In this document: in pieces, positions 43,062 to 52,227 of the stretch | Position numbering within the stretch: the stretch's first letter is position 1 | Layout: each line of letters opens with the position of its first letter | Source of the DNA: Hydrogenispora ethanolica | GTDB taxonomy: Bacteria > Bacillota > UBA4882 > UBA8346 | Assembly (NCBI RefSeq): GCF_004340685.1 | Contig: NZ_SLUN01000034.1 | Span: 1 to 64,000, forward strand | Reading direction: 5' to 3' | DNA length: 64,000 bases | Position numbers and translations under genes: made by a program | Notes under the pieces: generated by a model | Told to the model about the DNA's origin: nothing | The model's database searches: none | Seen by the model: the letters and a program-made list of their open reading frames with translations, nothing else

Positions 43062-44723
43062 ATGTTTTGCTACCAATGTGAGCAGGCTGCTCAAGGGACC
43101 GGCTGCACTGCGGCCGGAGTTTGCGGCAAAGACCACGATACTGCCGCGCTGCAAGATTTATTGTTCCATGCCGCCCAGGGGATCGCCCAATATGAGTGGC
43201 GCGCCCGGCAGTTGGGCGCGGTGGATCGGGAGACCGACCGATTTATCTTAAAAGCCTTATTTACCACGGTAACCAATGTCAATTTCGATCCCGAACGTTT
43301 GCGGGGGCTGCTGATGAAAGCCGCCGAATTCAAGGAAAAGGCGAAAAAACTTTATGAGACGGCTTGCGCCCAAGCGGGCCGGCAAGCGGAGTCGCCGACG
43401 GGACCGGCGGAATGGAAACCCGCCGCCGACCTGCCGGGTCTGATCGAGCAAGGAGAAAGCTACTCCATCGAACACGATCGGAACCGGCACGGCCATGATT
43501 TAAGCGGGTTAAAGAGCCTGGCGGTGACCGGCTTGAAGGGAATGGCCGCTTATGCCGAGCACGCCCAGGACCTGGGGGTGGAGGACGATAAGGTCTACGC
43601 ATTCTTCGAGGAAACCTTGGATTTTCTGACTCGGGAGAAGTTCAGCGTCGACGAGCTGCTCGGCCGGTCATTAAAGATTGGCGAGATCAATCTGCGGGTC
43701 ATGGAGATGCTGGATGAGGCCAACACCACGGCTTTCGGCCACCCGGTTCCGACGCCGGTCCGGATCACGCCGGTCAAGGGAAAAGCGATCCTCATCTCCG
43801 GCCACGATCTGAAGGATTTGGAGGAATTATTGAAGCAGACCGCCGGGAAAGGCGTTAATGTTTACACCCACGGCGAGATGATCCCGGCCCACGGCTATCC
43901 CAAACTCAAGCAATATCCGCATCTGGTCGGAAATTACGGCGGGGCCTGGCAAGCGCAGCGGGAAGAGTTTGAGAAGTTCCCCGGAGCGATCCTGATGACT
44001 ACCAATTGTATTCAGAAACCCAAGAACTCGTATCAAGGCCGGATCTTCACCAGCGGCTTGGTTGCCTGGCCCGGAGTGACCCATATTCAAAACCGCGATT
44101 TCGCGCCGGTGATCCAAGCGGCGCTCCGCGAACCTGGCTTCGACCATGATGAACCGGAAAAAACGATTATGGTGGGGTTTGCCCGGAACGCGGTGTTGGG
44201 AGTCGCCGGTAAGATCGTCGACATGGTCAAGCGGAAGGCGATTCGCCATTTCTTCCTGGTCGGAGGCTGCGACGGAGCCAAGCCGGGCCGGGATTACTAT
44301 ACCCAGTTTGCCATGCAGGTACCCAAAGATTGCGTGATTCTCACCTTGGCCTGCGGAAAGTACCGCTTCAACAAACTGGATTTCGGTTCGATCGAAGGGA
44401 TCCCCCGGTTACTCGATATCGGGCAGTGTAACGATGCTTATTCGGCGATCAAAATCGCAGTGGCTTTGGCCGAAGCCTTTCAGGTGGATGTCAACGATCT
44501 GCCGCTGTCGCTGGTGCTTTCCTGGTACGAACAGAAAGCAATCTGTATTTTGCTGACCTTGCTGCACCTGGGGATCAAAAACATCCGGATCGGTCCCAGC
44601 TTGCCGGCGTTTATCACTCCAGCAGCCTATCAGGTCTTGAAGGAGAAATTCAACCTTTTGCCGATCACCACGCCGGAGCGGGATCTAGCGGAGATTCTGG
44701 GCACAGTTCCGGCCGGTACCTGA
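43062..44723 (+). CDS. hcp: Hybrid-cluster protein / hydroxylamine reductase
   Basis: This 553-residue iron-sulfur enzyme has the N-terminal pattern CX2CX8CX5C (Cys 3, 6, 15 and 21) that holds the proximal [4Fe-4S] cluster in class I Hcp of anaerobes such as Desulfovibrio. The hybrid Fe-S-O cluster ligands lie in TTNCIQ, VGGCDG, LACGKYRFN and GQCNDAYS. Hcp reduces hydroxylamine in vitro, and its main role is probably NO reduction during nitrosative stress. ATG 43062 follows GAGGAGGGG. It is monocistronic with its own terminator and lacks an adjacent hcr reductase gene, as is common for class I. Confidence 0.95.
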   Translation: MFCYQCEQAAQGTGCTAAGVCGKDHDTAALQDLLFHAAQGIAQYEWRARQLGAVDRETDRFILKALFTTVTNVNFDPERLRGLLMKAAEFKEKAKKLYETACAQAGRQAESPTGPAEWKPAADLPGLIEQGESYSIEHDRNRHGHDLSGLKSLAVTGLKGMAAYAEHAQDLGVEDDKVYAFFEETLDFLTREKFSVDELLGRSLKIGEINLRVMEMLDEANTTAFGHPVPTPVRITPVKGKAILISGHDLKDLEELLKQTAGKGVNVYTHGEMIPAHGYPKLKQYPHLVGNYGGAWQAQREEFEKFPGAILMTTNCIQKPKNSYQGRIFTSGLVAWPGVTHIQNRDFAPVIQAALREPGFDHDEPEKTIMVGFARNAVLGVAGKIVDMVKRKAIRHFFLVGGCDGAKPGRDYYTQFAMQVPKDCVILTLACGKYRFNKLDFGSIEGIPRLLDIGQCNDAYSAIKIAVALAEAFQVDVNDLPLSLVLSWYEQKAICILLTLLHLGIKNIRIGPSLPAFITPAAYQVLKEKFNLLPITTPERDLAEILGTVPAGT

Positions 44724-44757
44724 CGGAATGGAGGGCAATCCTCCATTCCGTCCTTGT
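44724..44757 (+). terminator. Terminator of hcp
   Basis: Perfect 11-bp stem CGGAATGGAGG/CCTCCATTCCG with a 5-nt loop, then TCCTTGTTT, immediately after the stop codon. Confidence 0.85.
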
Positions 44758-44841
44758 TTCAGTGTTTGACCTTATTCCACCCCGTTGGATGATGAGCCAA
44801 ACTGCGCTCCCGGCAATCACGAGCAGGATTGCCAGCCGGAC

Positions 44842-45254
44842 TCAATGATTGAAACGCCGCCATCCTGTCAAAAATAGTTCCCAGTTCCGGCCGAATAACC
44901 GTCCCAGCGCTACCAGCAAACTAAAAAATACCAGGTTGCTGCCGAAAATGCCGCTTAGTGACTGGAAAGGCCGCAACCGGAACATCCCGCAGCTGAGAAT
45001 GGAGCAGAAGCTTATACCGGGAACTAATTTTCCTACGAAGACCGTCCAAATTCCATATTTTTCAAACCACACAAGGCTTTTGTGATAAGCGGGCCTGGGT
45101 TACCAAGCGTTTTAACGAGGTGTTGAAGATCAGCGCTTCGCCATAACGCAATCCTAAAGCATAATGGATGGCGCCGCCTCCGCTAAAAAAGATCAAAAAC
45201 AGCAGCCAAGGTTGGTCGCTGATGGAGAATACCTGGTTGACTAAACCGTGCATC
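44842..45254 (-). pseudogene. Truncated and frameshifted DedA/VTT-domain membrane protein
   Basis: Two overlapping minus-strand reading frames (45254-45062 and 45072-44842) together resemble the middle and C-terminal part of a DedA-family protein: first GGAIHYALGLRYG (a degraded GDxxxYxxGRxxG) and then, in another frame, KYGIWTVFVGKLVPGISF. A frameshift lies around 45065-45075 (near AAGCCTTGTGTGG on the minus strand). The N-terminal region of a normal ~200-residue DedA is missing. The upstream end abuts repeat copy D. This is best read as a decayed gene; a sequencing error could explain the frameshift but not the lost N-terminus. Confidence 0.7.
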
Positions 45255-45291
45255 GTTCCTCCGTTTGGATCATGCATCCCATCAAAGCAGG

Positions 45292-45425
45292 TTAAAAGCC
45301 ATGTGATAAAGTCCTTTGATTCGAAGTCATCCTTTCAGTGGACTAAAAAACGACTTTATCACTTGCTTTTCTGATCTTTTTTGTTCACCCTGGTCTTCGG
45401 ACAGGGTTTATCACAATGCGTTTAA
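45292..45425 (-). repeat. Dispersed ~135-bp inverted-repeat element, copy D
   Basis: Inverted relative to copies A-C: it begins TTAAAAGCCATGTGATAAAG and ends TTTATCACAATGCGTTTAA. The internal arms GTGATAAAGTC/GACTTTATCAC and the CCCTG/CAGGG hairpin are present. It sits between the DedA pseudogene and uxuA. Confidence 0.9.
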
Positions 45426-45643
45426 TATGCCATCTTTTTGCCGGATTTCGGCTGAAATTGCAGCAAAAGCTGCAAAATTTAACAAAGATATAATATGAAA
45501 TCCTACAAATATCGTAAGATAATCCATGTTCACGGAGCAGAGGAGATGTTAAAGTATAAGCGCTATCGCTTTTTGTGAAAAATTTAGCGATTCAGCACAG
45601 TAATATATTCTAAAAACTCTAAAACAAAAAAGGATTGAGCAGC

Positions 45644-46717
45644 ATGAAAATGATTTTACGTTGGTTTGGCGAGGGAGATGACAGCGTCGCGTTGTGGCAG
45701 ATCCGTCAGATCCCGGGAGTCTCGGGGATCGCCGGCGCGTTACAGGACATTCCCGTCGGCGAGGTCTGGCCGCAGGAACGGATCGACGCTCTGAAGAGCC
45801 AGGTTAATCAGGCGGGTCTGGAGATGGAAGTGATCGAAAGCGTCAATATTCATGACGATATCAAACTCGGCGTCGCTTCCCGGGACCAATACATCGAGAA
45901 TTACCGGCAGACCATCCGCAATCTGGGTAAAGCCGGCGTCAAGGTGATCTGCTACAATTTCATGCCGGTATTTGACTGGACCCGTTCCGATCTGGCCAAA
46001 CCGTTGGCGGACGGCTCCACGGTTCTCTCCTATGAGGAACGGCTGATTCCCAAAGATCCGCTGAAGATGATGGAAGAGATTGAACGGAACGCCAATGGCT
46101 TTTCGATGCCCGGTTGGGAACCCGAACGTCTCAAAGAGTTGAAGCTGTTGTTTGAGAAGTATGCCGGCGTGGATGCGGAAAAGCTCACCGCCAACCTGAA
46201 ATATTTCCTGGAAGCGGTCATTCCGGTCTGTGAGGAAGCGGACGTGAAGATGGCGATCCATCCCGACGACCCGGCGTGGCCTATCTTTGGATTGCCGCGG
46301 ATCGTCAACTCCCGGGAGAATCTGATGACCCTTGTCAAGCTGGTGGACAGCCCGTATAACGGCTTGACGCTTTGCACCGGTTCGCTGGGTTCCAATCCGG
46401 AGAATAATGTTCCGGAGATCATCCGCGAATTCAGCGCCATGGGCCGGATCCATTTCGCCCATGTCCGGAACATCAAGATCGAGGGCTATCGCAATTTCCA
46501 TGAAGTTTCCCACCTGTCGAGCGATGGCTCGCTGGATATGTTCGCGATCATGAAAGCACTGTATGATACCGGTTTCCAAGGATATATCCGGCCGGATCAC
46601 GGCCGGATGATCTGGGGTGAAAAAGCCCGTCCGGGTTATGGCCTCTACGATCGGGCGCTCGGCGTCACCTATCTGAATGGCCTATGGGAAGCTCTTACCA
46701 AGATGTCTCCCCGCTAA
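45644..46717 (+). CDS. uxuA: Mannonate dehydratase
   Basis: This 357-residue enzyme dehydrates D-mannonate to 2-keto-3-deoxygluconate in glucuronate catabolism. It opens with [22 protein letters not shown] and contains [24 protein letters not shown] and [11 protein letters not shown], all diagnostic of the TIM-barrel UxuA with His/Asp/Cys metal ligands. ATG 45644 follows AAAGGATTGAG. The upstream gap has a TATAAT (45489-45494) with a poor -35 box and a TTGCAGC/GCTGCAA hairpin (45458-45475), consistent with activator-dependent control. No uxuB or uxaC lies beside it. The adjacent AraC regulator probably controls it. Confidence 0.95.
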   Translation: MKMILRWFGEGDDSVALWQIRQIPGVSGIAGALQDIPVGEVWPQERIDALKSQVNQAGLEMEVIESVNIHDDIKLGVASRDQYIENYRQTIRNLGKAGVKVICYNFMPVFDWTRSDLAKPLADGSTVLSYEERLIPKDPLKMMEEIERNANGFSMPGWEPERLKELKLLFEKYAGVDAEKLTANLKYFLEAVIPVCEEADVKMAIHPDDPAWPIFGLPRIVNSRENLMTLVKLVDSPYNGLTLCTGSLGSNPENNVPEIIREFSAMGRIHFAHVRNIKIEGYRNFHEVSHLSSDGSLDMFAIMKALYDTGFQGYIRPDHGRMIWGEKARPGYGLYDRALGVTYLNGLWEALTKMSPR

Positions 46718-46822
46718 TCGGTCGCTCGCCGGAATAGCAGGCTTGCTTTTTGTAAAAATTATGAAGCAAATCCCTATAAGCCCCGGAGTTACCGTAGCCG
46801 ATGATCAGATGGGTGATCCGTG

Positions 46823-47701
46823 ATGGAGATTTTTCATGGTTATTGTCCGGATGAAAAGGTTCATCCCAGGAATCCGTTGGAGAATATCTTTCCTCATTTT
46901 ACCCATATTGTGGATCGCAGTTCGACGCCGCAATGGAAATTGGCTCCGGCCTGCCACCCGCCCCACAACCTGATCTTGATTTATGATGGGGCGGCGGTCT
47001 ATGGCAGCCGTGATTCGGGGATTGAATACCAAGCGGTTCCGGGCGATTTGATCTATTTTCGCGCTGGCGAGTTCCGTTGGGGCAATACCTTCCCGGATCG
47101 CCTCATGAAGTGTTACGCGGTGGATTTTTTCTATACTTGCCCGATCTGGAAGGTTGGTCATTGGGAAATGACCGAGCCCCCGTTGCCGTTGGAAACTTTC
47201 CAGCGGATCGACGACCGCTATGTGTATCATCAGCTGTTGACGCTGTTTAAGGAGTTGACCAATAGCTGGACGGCGGGCCGCCCCAACCGGATTATGGAGT
47301 GCCGCTCGCTATTTATCGAGATCATCAGCCTATTGCTGCTCTGGAAATCCGGCAACGGGGCCAATTTTGTCCAGGTGCAGAAGGTCGATCAGGTCATCCG
47401 CCATATGATGGAACACTATGCGGAAAACCTGTCGTTGCGCGATCTCAGTGCGCTGGTCCGGATCAGCCCGTCGTACTTGGGGAACATCTTTAAAAAAGTC
47501 ACCGGTCGTTCGCCCATCGACTACTTGATCGAGATCCGCCTGGGCAAGGCCAAGGAAATGCTGCGCGACGGTCACCCGGTGCTGGAAGTGGCTGCCAAAA
47601 CCGGCTTTAACGACGCGTTCTATTTCAGCAAATGTTTTAAGGAACGGGAAGGGATCCCGCCGTCCCATTTCGCCGCCGGTTCCCGGCTGGAACGGGAGTG
47701 A
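46823..47701 (+). CDS. AraC-family regulator next to uxuA
   Basis: A 292-residue regulator with an N-terminal cupin-like AraC-binding domain (residues ~1-160, including ILIYDGAAVYGSR and PGDLIYFRAGEFRWGN) and a C-terminal double HTH (about 190-290, with LSLRDLSALVRISPSYLGNIFKKVTGRSPIDYLIEIRL). Such proteins usually activate sugar catabolic genes upon binding the sugar. It follows uxuA by about 105 bp and may sense a hexuronate or mannonate. The start is ATG 46823 (a GTG at 46820 is in frame). A terminator follows at 47791. Confidence 0.88.
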   Translation: MEIFHGYCPDEKVHPRNPLENIFPHFTHIVDRSSTPQWKLAPACHPPHNLILIYDGAAVYGSRDSGIEYQAVPGDLIYFRAGEFRWGNTFPDRLMKCYAVDFFYTCPIWKVGHWEMTEPPLPLETFQRIDDRYVYHQLLTLFKELTNSWTAGRPNRIMECRSLFIEIISLLLLWKSGNGANFVQVQKVDQVIRHMMEHYAENLSLRDLSALVRISPSYLGNIFKKVTGRSPIDYLIEIRLGKAKEMLRDGHPVLEVAAKTGFNDAFYFSKCFKEREGIPPSHFAAGSRLERE

Positions 47702-47790
47702 AACGGGAAGAGCGGGAGAGCACAAACCCTGTCCAATGAATTATGAAGCTTCCGCAATGTTTTTCATGTTACCAGATTGAATACGAATCG

Positions 47791-47820
47791 GACCGCGGGT
47801 TTAGGACTCGCGGTTTTTTG
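47791..47820 (+). terminator. Terminator of the AraC gene
   Basis: ACCGCG/CGCGGT stem with a T6 run, 90 bp after the stop codon. Confidence 0.8.
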
Positions 47821-47867
47821 TTTGCCGGGTAGCAACTGAAAAAATGAGGTTAATAAAAAGTTACCGA

Positions 47868-47929
47868 TTGACAAATTTTCTACGGCGCGATATCTTAATG
47901 ATAGAAAACGTTTTCGCGAAATCGTTTTC
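47868..47929 (+). promoter_or_regulatory. Promoter and paired LacI-type operators
   Basis: TTGACA (47868-47873), 17-bp spacer, TATCTT (47891-47896). Just downstream GAAAACGTTTTC (47904-47915) and GAAATCGTTTTC (47918-47929) are two LacI-family-like palindromes, centred 14 bp apart and covering the expected transcript start. They precede the LacI gene, so autorepression is likely. Confidence 0.75.
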
Positions 47930-47994
47930 TAATTGAGTAAACCATATATCTTAATATCTGGCCGCTTTATTAAATAGGCTTCTAACCTTAGGGG

Positions 47995-49020
47995 GTGCCT
48001 CCAATCGATACATTGAAAAAGATCAGCATCAAGGATGTGGCGAAAGCAGCCGGGGTCTCAATTACCACGGTTTCCCGGGTGTTGAATAATTCATACCCGG
48101 TCAATGAACAGACCAAGCAGAAGGTGCTGGAGACGGTCGACAAACTGAATTTTCAGCCTAATGCCATCGCCCGGGGACTGGTCAGCAAGAAAACCCATAC
48201 CATCGGGATCTCCGTCCCGTACATCACCAATATGTTCTTTACCGAAGTCGTGCAAGGAATCGCCGATCAGCTGAAACGGATCGGTTATAGCTTGATCTTA
48301 TCGCATACCCAAGGCGACGGCGACGAGGAGATGAAAGTGATTCAAAACTTTCTCAACCGGCAGGTGGATGGGATCATTATCATGGATCCGTTCATCGAAT
48401 CGGTGTCGCCGGAATTTTACCGGGAGATTCACGCCCAGATTCCCACGGTGATTGTCAACAAATATTTTTCCAGTGATGAGTTGGTTTTTGTGATCAACGA
48501 TGAGGAGCAGGGGGCCTATGAGGGAACCGATTACCTGCTGCGCCTGGGTCACCGCAAACTGGTATTCGTCAGCGGCTTCGACGGATATGCCAGCAATGTC
48601 AAGCGGGCGGGCTTCATGAAAGCCTTGGCCCACCACCGGATCCCCGACGAAGATTATCTGATCCTGGAAGGGGATTTTACCAGTGAGGGGACCTATCGCT
48701 TGTTGCGGAAAGAGCTGAAGCGGCTCAAAAACTACAGTGCGATCTTCTGCGCCAATGACCTGATGGCCATCGGGGCGATGAAAGCGTTGCGGTCCCAAGG
48801 GTACCAGGTCCCACAGGACTTTTCGGTGCTCGGATTCGACAATATCGGGATCTCTTCCTTGTTCATCCCCGGGATCACCACGGTATCGCAGAACATTTAC
48901 GACTTGGGGAGAGTCTCCGGCCAGACCATCATCAAGCTCCTGGAAGGAAAGAAAGTGCCGTCGCGGCATGTTCTAAAGACCAGCCTGGTCATACGGGAGT
49001 CATGCCAGGAGGTGAAGTGA
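47995..49020 (+). CDS. LacI-family transcriptional repressor
   Basis: A 341-residue regulator. The HTH KISIKDVAKAAGVSITTVSR and hinge helix NAIARGLVSKKTHTIG lie in the first ~65 residues, followed by a periplasmic-binding-like sensor domain ending in TSLVIRESC. Start choice is uncertain: GTG 47995 gives the longest form, while TTG 48013 would start at the usual LacI-family position (LKKISIKDV). It heads the sugar ABC transporter and alpha-galactosidase genes. The paired operators upstream suggest autorepression and probably control of the following genes, with an alpha-galactoside or galactose as inducer. Confidence 0.92.
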   Translation: MPPIDTLKKISIKDVAKAAGVSITTVSRVLNNSYPVNEQTKQKVLETVDKLNFQPNAIARGLVSKKTHTIGISVPYITNMFFTEVVQGIADQLKRIGYSLILSHTQGDGDEEMKVIQNFLNRQVDGIIIMDPFIESVSPEFYREIHAQIPTVIVNKYFSSDELVFVINDEEQGAYEGTDYLLRLGHRKLVFVSGFDGYASNVKRAGFMKALAHHRIPDEDYLILEGDFTSEGTYRLLRKELKRLKNYSAIFCANDLMAIGAMKALRSQGYQVPQDFSVLGFDNIGISSLFIPGITTVSQNIYDLGRVSGQTIIKLLEGKKVPSRHVLKTSLVIRESCQEVK

Positions 49021-49111
49021 TCCGGAAGCGAAGGTTGGCATGGCGATCGGTATTCCGGCGGAGCAATCTTCGGCGGATGCGATAAAAAGAGAAAAAAGAG
49101 GAGGAGTTGTT

Positions 49112-50392
49112 GTGTTCAAAAAAATCTTGTTTTTCGGCATCATCTTTTGCATGGCTTTGACCGGCTCGCTCGAAGTCTGGGGCAAGGCCCCGGCCCAGGT
49201 GACGCTCAATTTCGCCTATTGGGCCAGCGCCAGCGGTGAAGATGCCGCGTTTGACAGCTTGGTGGCAAAATTTCAGAAGAAGTACCCCAACATCGTCATT
49301 AATAAGCAAGGCGGACCCTTCAAGGACTACTATACCAAGTTGGAGACGCGGATCGCCGGCAATGACGCGCCGGATATCACCCGCATCCAATACCAGCAGA
49401 TCGGCAGATACGCCTCCAACGGCGTGTTGCTGAACATTACCAACAAGCTGGGCAAGGACTACAATCAGGATTTTAACCCGGCGCTCTGGAACGCGGTATC
49501 CTACAGGAACGCCGTGTATGCGATTCCGCACCACACCGATACGCTGGCGGTTTTTTACAATAAAACGTTCTTTGATCAATTGGGAATCAAAGCTCCCGAC
49601 AAGCTTGAGAACGCTTGGACCTGGGATGAGTTCCTGGCCGTCGCCAAGCGGCTAAAGAAGGAGAATAAGGCCCAATACGGCTTCGCCGTCAATTGGATCT
49701 ATGGTAACGCCTACCGCTGGCTGCCGTTTTTGTACCAGAAAGGCGGCGCGGTCCTTTCTCCGAATCTCAAAAAGTGCGTGATCAACTCGCCGGAGGCGTT
49801 GGACGCGCTCAAGACCAGCGCCAGCTTTTTCAAGGAAGGTTTGGTCCCGGCGGGAACCAGCGTCAAAGGAACCGAGAACCTCAACATGCTCTTCGCCACC
49901 GGCGTTACCGGCATGCTGATCTCCGGCAACTGGGTGATTCCCTACTTTGAACAGAATATGACCAATTACAGCTATGGCGTCACTTATATGCCGCGCGGCA
50001 AGGCCATGGCCTCCGACCTCGGCGGCAACGCCTTGGCGGTCCTGAAAAAATCCAAACACCCCAAAGAGGCTCTGGCATTCGTCAAGTTTATGGCGGAAGA
50101 GGAGAACATGAAGGAATTCGTGGAAAAAGGAATGTTCCTGCCGGTCCGGAACAGCCTCTCCGGCGATAAGATGAACTATGCCATCAAGCCTGATCTGATG
50201 CGGCTCTTCGTCAACCAGGCCAAAACCATCCCCAATCACATGGCCAAGACCATCAGCCAGCCGAGCATGACCAAGATCAATAAGGTGCTTGCCGATGAGC
50301 TGGATCTGGTCTTCACGCAAGGCAAGGATGAGAAGGAAGCCTTGAAAACGATGCAAAGCCAGATCGAAAGGATCCTCAAGGAGAAGAACTGA
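49112..50392 (+). CDS. Sugar ABC transporter substrate-binding protein
   Basis: A 426-residue family 1 extracellular solute-binding protein. Residues 1-~25 form a signal peptide with the AxA-like end GSLEVWGKAPA and no lipobox, so it is expected to be a soluble, signal-peptidase-I-cleaved protein. The mature part reads TLNFAYWASASGEDAAFDSLVAKFQKK and later NKTFFDQLGIKAPDKLENAWTWDEFLAVAK, typical for oligosaccharide-binding proteins. GTG 49112 follows AGAGGAGGAG. It is followed by two permease genes and a GH36 gene, so the ligand is probably an alpha-galactoside such as melibiose or raffinose. Confidence 0.9.
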   Translation: MFKKILFFGIIFCMALTGSLEVWGKAPAQVTLNFAYWASASGEDAAFDSLVAKFQKKYPNIVINKQGGPFKDYYTKLETRIAGNDAPDITRIQYQQIGRYASNGVLLNITNKLGKDYNQDFNPALWNAVSYRNAVYAIPHHTDTLAVFYNKTFFDQLGIKAPDKLENAWTWDEFLAVAKRLKKENKAQYGFAVNWIYGNAYRWLPFLYQKGGAVLSPNLKKCVINSPEALDALKTSASFFKEGLVPAGTSVKGTENLNMLFATGVTGMLISGNWVIPYFEQNMTNYSYGVTYMPRGKAMASDLGGNALAVLKKSKHPKEALAFVKFMAEEENMKEFVEKGMFLPVRNSLSGDKMNYAIKPDLMRLFVNQAKTIPNHMAKTISQPSMTKINKVLADELDLVFTQGKDEKEALKTMQSQIERILKEKN

Positions 50393-50515
50393 AGCGGAAC
50401 TTACGGAAGGTCTGCGGGAAGGAGTCGCAGACCTTCTGTTGCAAACGGAGCCCCGGACGCTCCAACGTTTGATCCGATCAAGAATTGAATGACTGTACTT
50501 GGAGGCGATCGCCCG

Positions 50516-51397
50516 ATGTCGACGCAATCCGCCAGAACAGCGCGGACCCGGTTCAACTTTACCCCGTATCTGTTTCTGGCTCCCAATTTGATTCTGTTTC
50601 TTACGTTTATGTTCATTCCCATCGGCTATGCCTTTTATATCAGCCTGACCCAGTGGAGCCTGATCGGTTCGCCGCAATGGGTGGGATTGGCCAACTTCGT
50701 CCGGCTGTTGGGAGAACGCGAGTTCTGGATCAGCATGTGGAATACGCTCTATTATACGGTTACCACCGTGCCGGCCAGCATGTTTCTGGGTCTGCTCGGC
50801 GCCATTCTGCTCAACCGGCGGATCCCCTGCAAAGGAATCTTGCGGGGCTCCTTCTTCGCACCGGCCGTGACTTCGCTGGTGACGGCGGGTCTGATCTGGC
50901 AGTGGATCTTCAGCACCGAGTACGGGATCATCAACTATCTCCTGACCTTGGTTGGGATGCAGCCGCAGCCCTGGTTGACCAGCAATGCTTTGGCCATGCC
51001 GTCGGTGATCGTGGCCACTCTTTGGATTCGCAGCGGGTACTGCATGGTGATTTACCTGGCCGGACTGCAAGGCATCCCCAGGGAATATTACGAAGCTGCC
51101 GAGATCGACGGCGCCGGGAAGCTTTCCCAGTTCAAATACATTACCTGGCCGCTGCTCGGCTCCACCACCACCTTCTTGCTGGTTATCTGCGTGATTTACG
51201 GCTTCATGGCTTTTGACCTGTTATACGTGATGACCGGCGGCGGGCCGGGTTTCTCCACCACCGTGATGGTTCATTACATCTACCAGCAAGCCTTCAGCGT
51301 CGGCGAGATGGGTTATGCCACGGCCGCGGCGGTGATCCTGTTTTTGTTGATATTCTCTTTGACCATGTTTCATTTAAGAGAGGATCGGTCCAAATGA
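50516..51397 (+). CDS. Sugar ABC transporter permease, MalF/LacF type
   Basis: A 293-residue inner-membrane permease with six hydrophobic segments. The EAA loop that contacts the ATPase is YYEAAEIDGAGKLSQFKYI. The start ATG 50516 follows GGAGG by ten bases; an upstream ATG (50489) is weaker. Its TGA overlaps the next permease start (ATGA). No ATPase gene is present in the operon, so a shared MsmK-like ATPase encoded elsewhere is expected. Confidence 0.93.
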   Translation: MSTQSARTARTRFNFTPYLFLAPNLILFLTFMFIPIGYAFYISLTQWSLIGSPQWVGLANFVRLLGEREFWISMWNTLYYTVTTVPASMFLGLLGAILLNRRIPCKGILRGSFFAPAVTSLVTAGLIWQWIFSTEYGIINYLLTLVGMQPQPWLTSNALAMPSVIVATLWIRSGYCMVIYLAGLQGIPREYYEAAEIDGAGKLSQFKYITWPLLGSTTTFLLVICVIYGFMAFDLLYVMTGGGPGFSTTVMVHYIYQQAFSVGEMGYATAAAVILFLLIFSLTMFHLREDRSK

Positions 51398-52221
51398 ACA
51401 GCAACAAACATTCAAAAAACTTCTGGATCGCGGTCCTTTTGTGGCTGGCCGCGCTCGTCACCTTATTCCCGTTCTTCTGGATGGGATCGACCGCGCTCAA
51501 AGGAGCCCGGGAACTGTTTCTCCGGCCGCCGGTCTTCGTGCCGCACTATCCGGAGTGGTCCAATTTCGCCAAGGTCTTCACTGTCGCGCCCTTTGGCCGG
51601 TACTTCATGAATAGCGCCATTGTCGCCGGGCTTTCGGTCATCCTGACCGTCTTCATCAATTTGCTGGCCGGGTACACCTTTGCCAAATACCGTTTCAAAG
51701 GCCGCAAGGTACTGCTGCTGATGATCGTGGCCACCATGATGGTGCCCTTTCAGGTGATCATGGTGCCCAATTTCATCATCATCTCCGCCCTGGGCTGGCT
51801 CAACAGTTATCTGGGACTGATCATCCCCCGGGCTGCCGAGGCCTTCGGGTTATTCTTGAGCAAACAGTTCATGGACGACATCCCCGACGAGCTGATCGAG
51901 GCGGCGCGGATCGACGGCCAGAGCGAATTCCGGATCTTCACCGGGATCATCCTGCCCAATTGCCGGCCGCTCATCGGAGTCCTGGCGACCTTCACCTTCA
52001 TGTGGCGCTGGAACGATTTCATCTGGCCGCTGATCATCCTGAGCAAGAAAGAGATGTTCACCGTCCAATTGGGGATGAGCAATCTGATCGGCCAGTTCTA
52101 CGTCGAATGGAACCTGCTGATGGCGGTGGCGCTCCTGTCGGTGCTGCCGGTCCTGGCCATCTTCCTGATGTTCCAGCGCTTCTTCGTGCAAGGAATCACC
52201 ACCACAGGGATGAAAGGGTAA
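51394..52221 (+). CDS. Sugar ABC transporter permease, MalG/LacG type
   Basis: A 275-residue permease with six membrane segments. The EAA loop is IEAARIDGQSEFRIFTGIILP, and the typical start WLAALVTLFPFFWMGSTALKG is followed by RPPVFVP. It overlaps the first permease gene by four bases and ends six bases before the alpha-galactosidase gene, so the three are tightly coupled. With the upstream binding protein it forms the membrane channel of an oligosaccharide importer. Confidence 0.93.
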   Translation: MNSNKHSKNFWIAVLLWLAALVTLFPFFWMGSTALKGARELFLRPPVFVPHYPEWSNFAKVFTVAPFGRYFMNSAIVAGLSVILTVFINLLAGYTFAKYRFKGRKVLLLMIVATMMVPFQVIMVPNFIIISALGWLNSYLGLIIPRAAEAFGLFLSKQFMDDIPDELIEAARIDGQSEFRIFTGIILPNCRPLIGVLATFTFMWRWNDFIWPLIILSKKEMFTVQLGMSNLIGQFYVEWNLLMAVALLSVLPVLAIFLMFQRFFVQGITTTGMKG

Positions 52222-52227
52222 CACATC

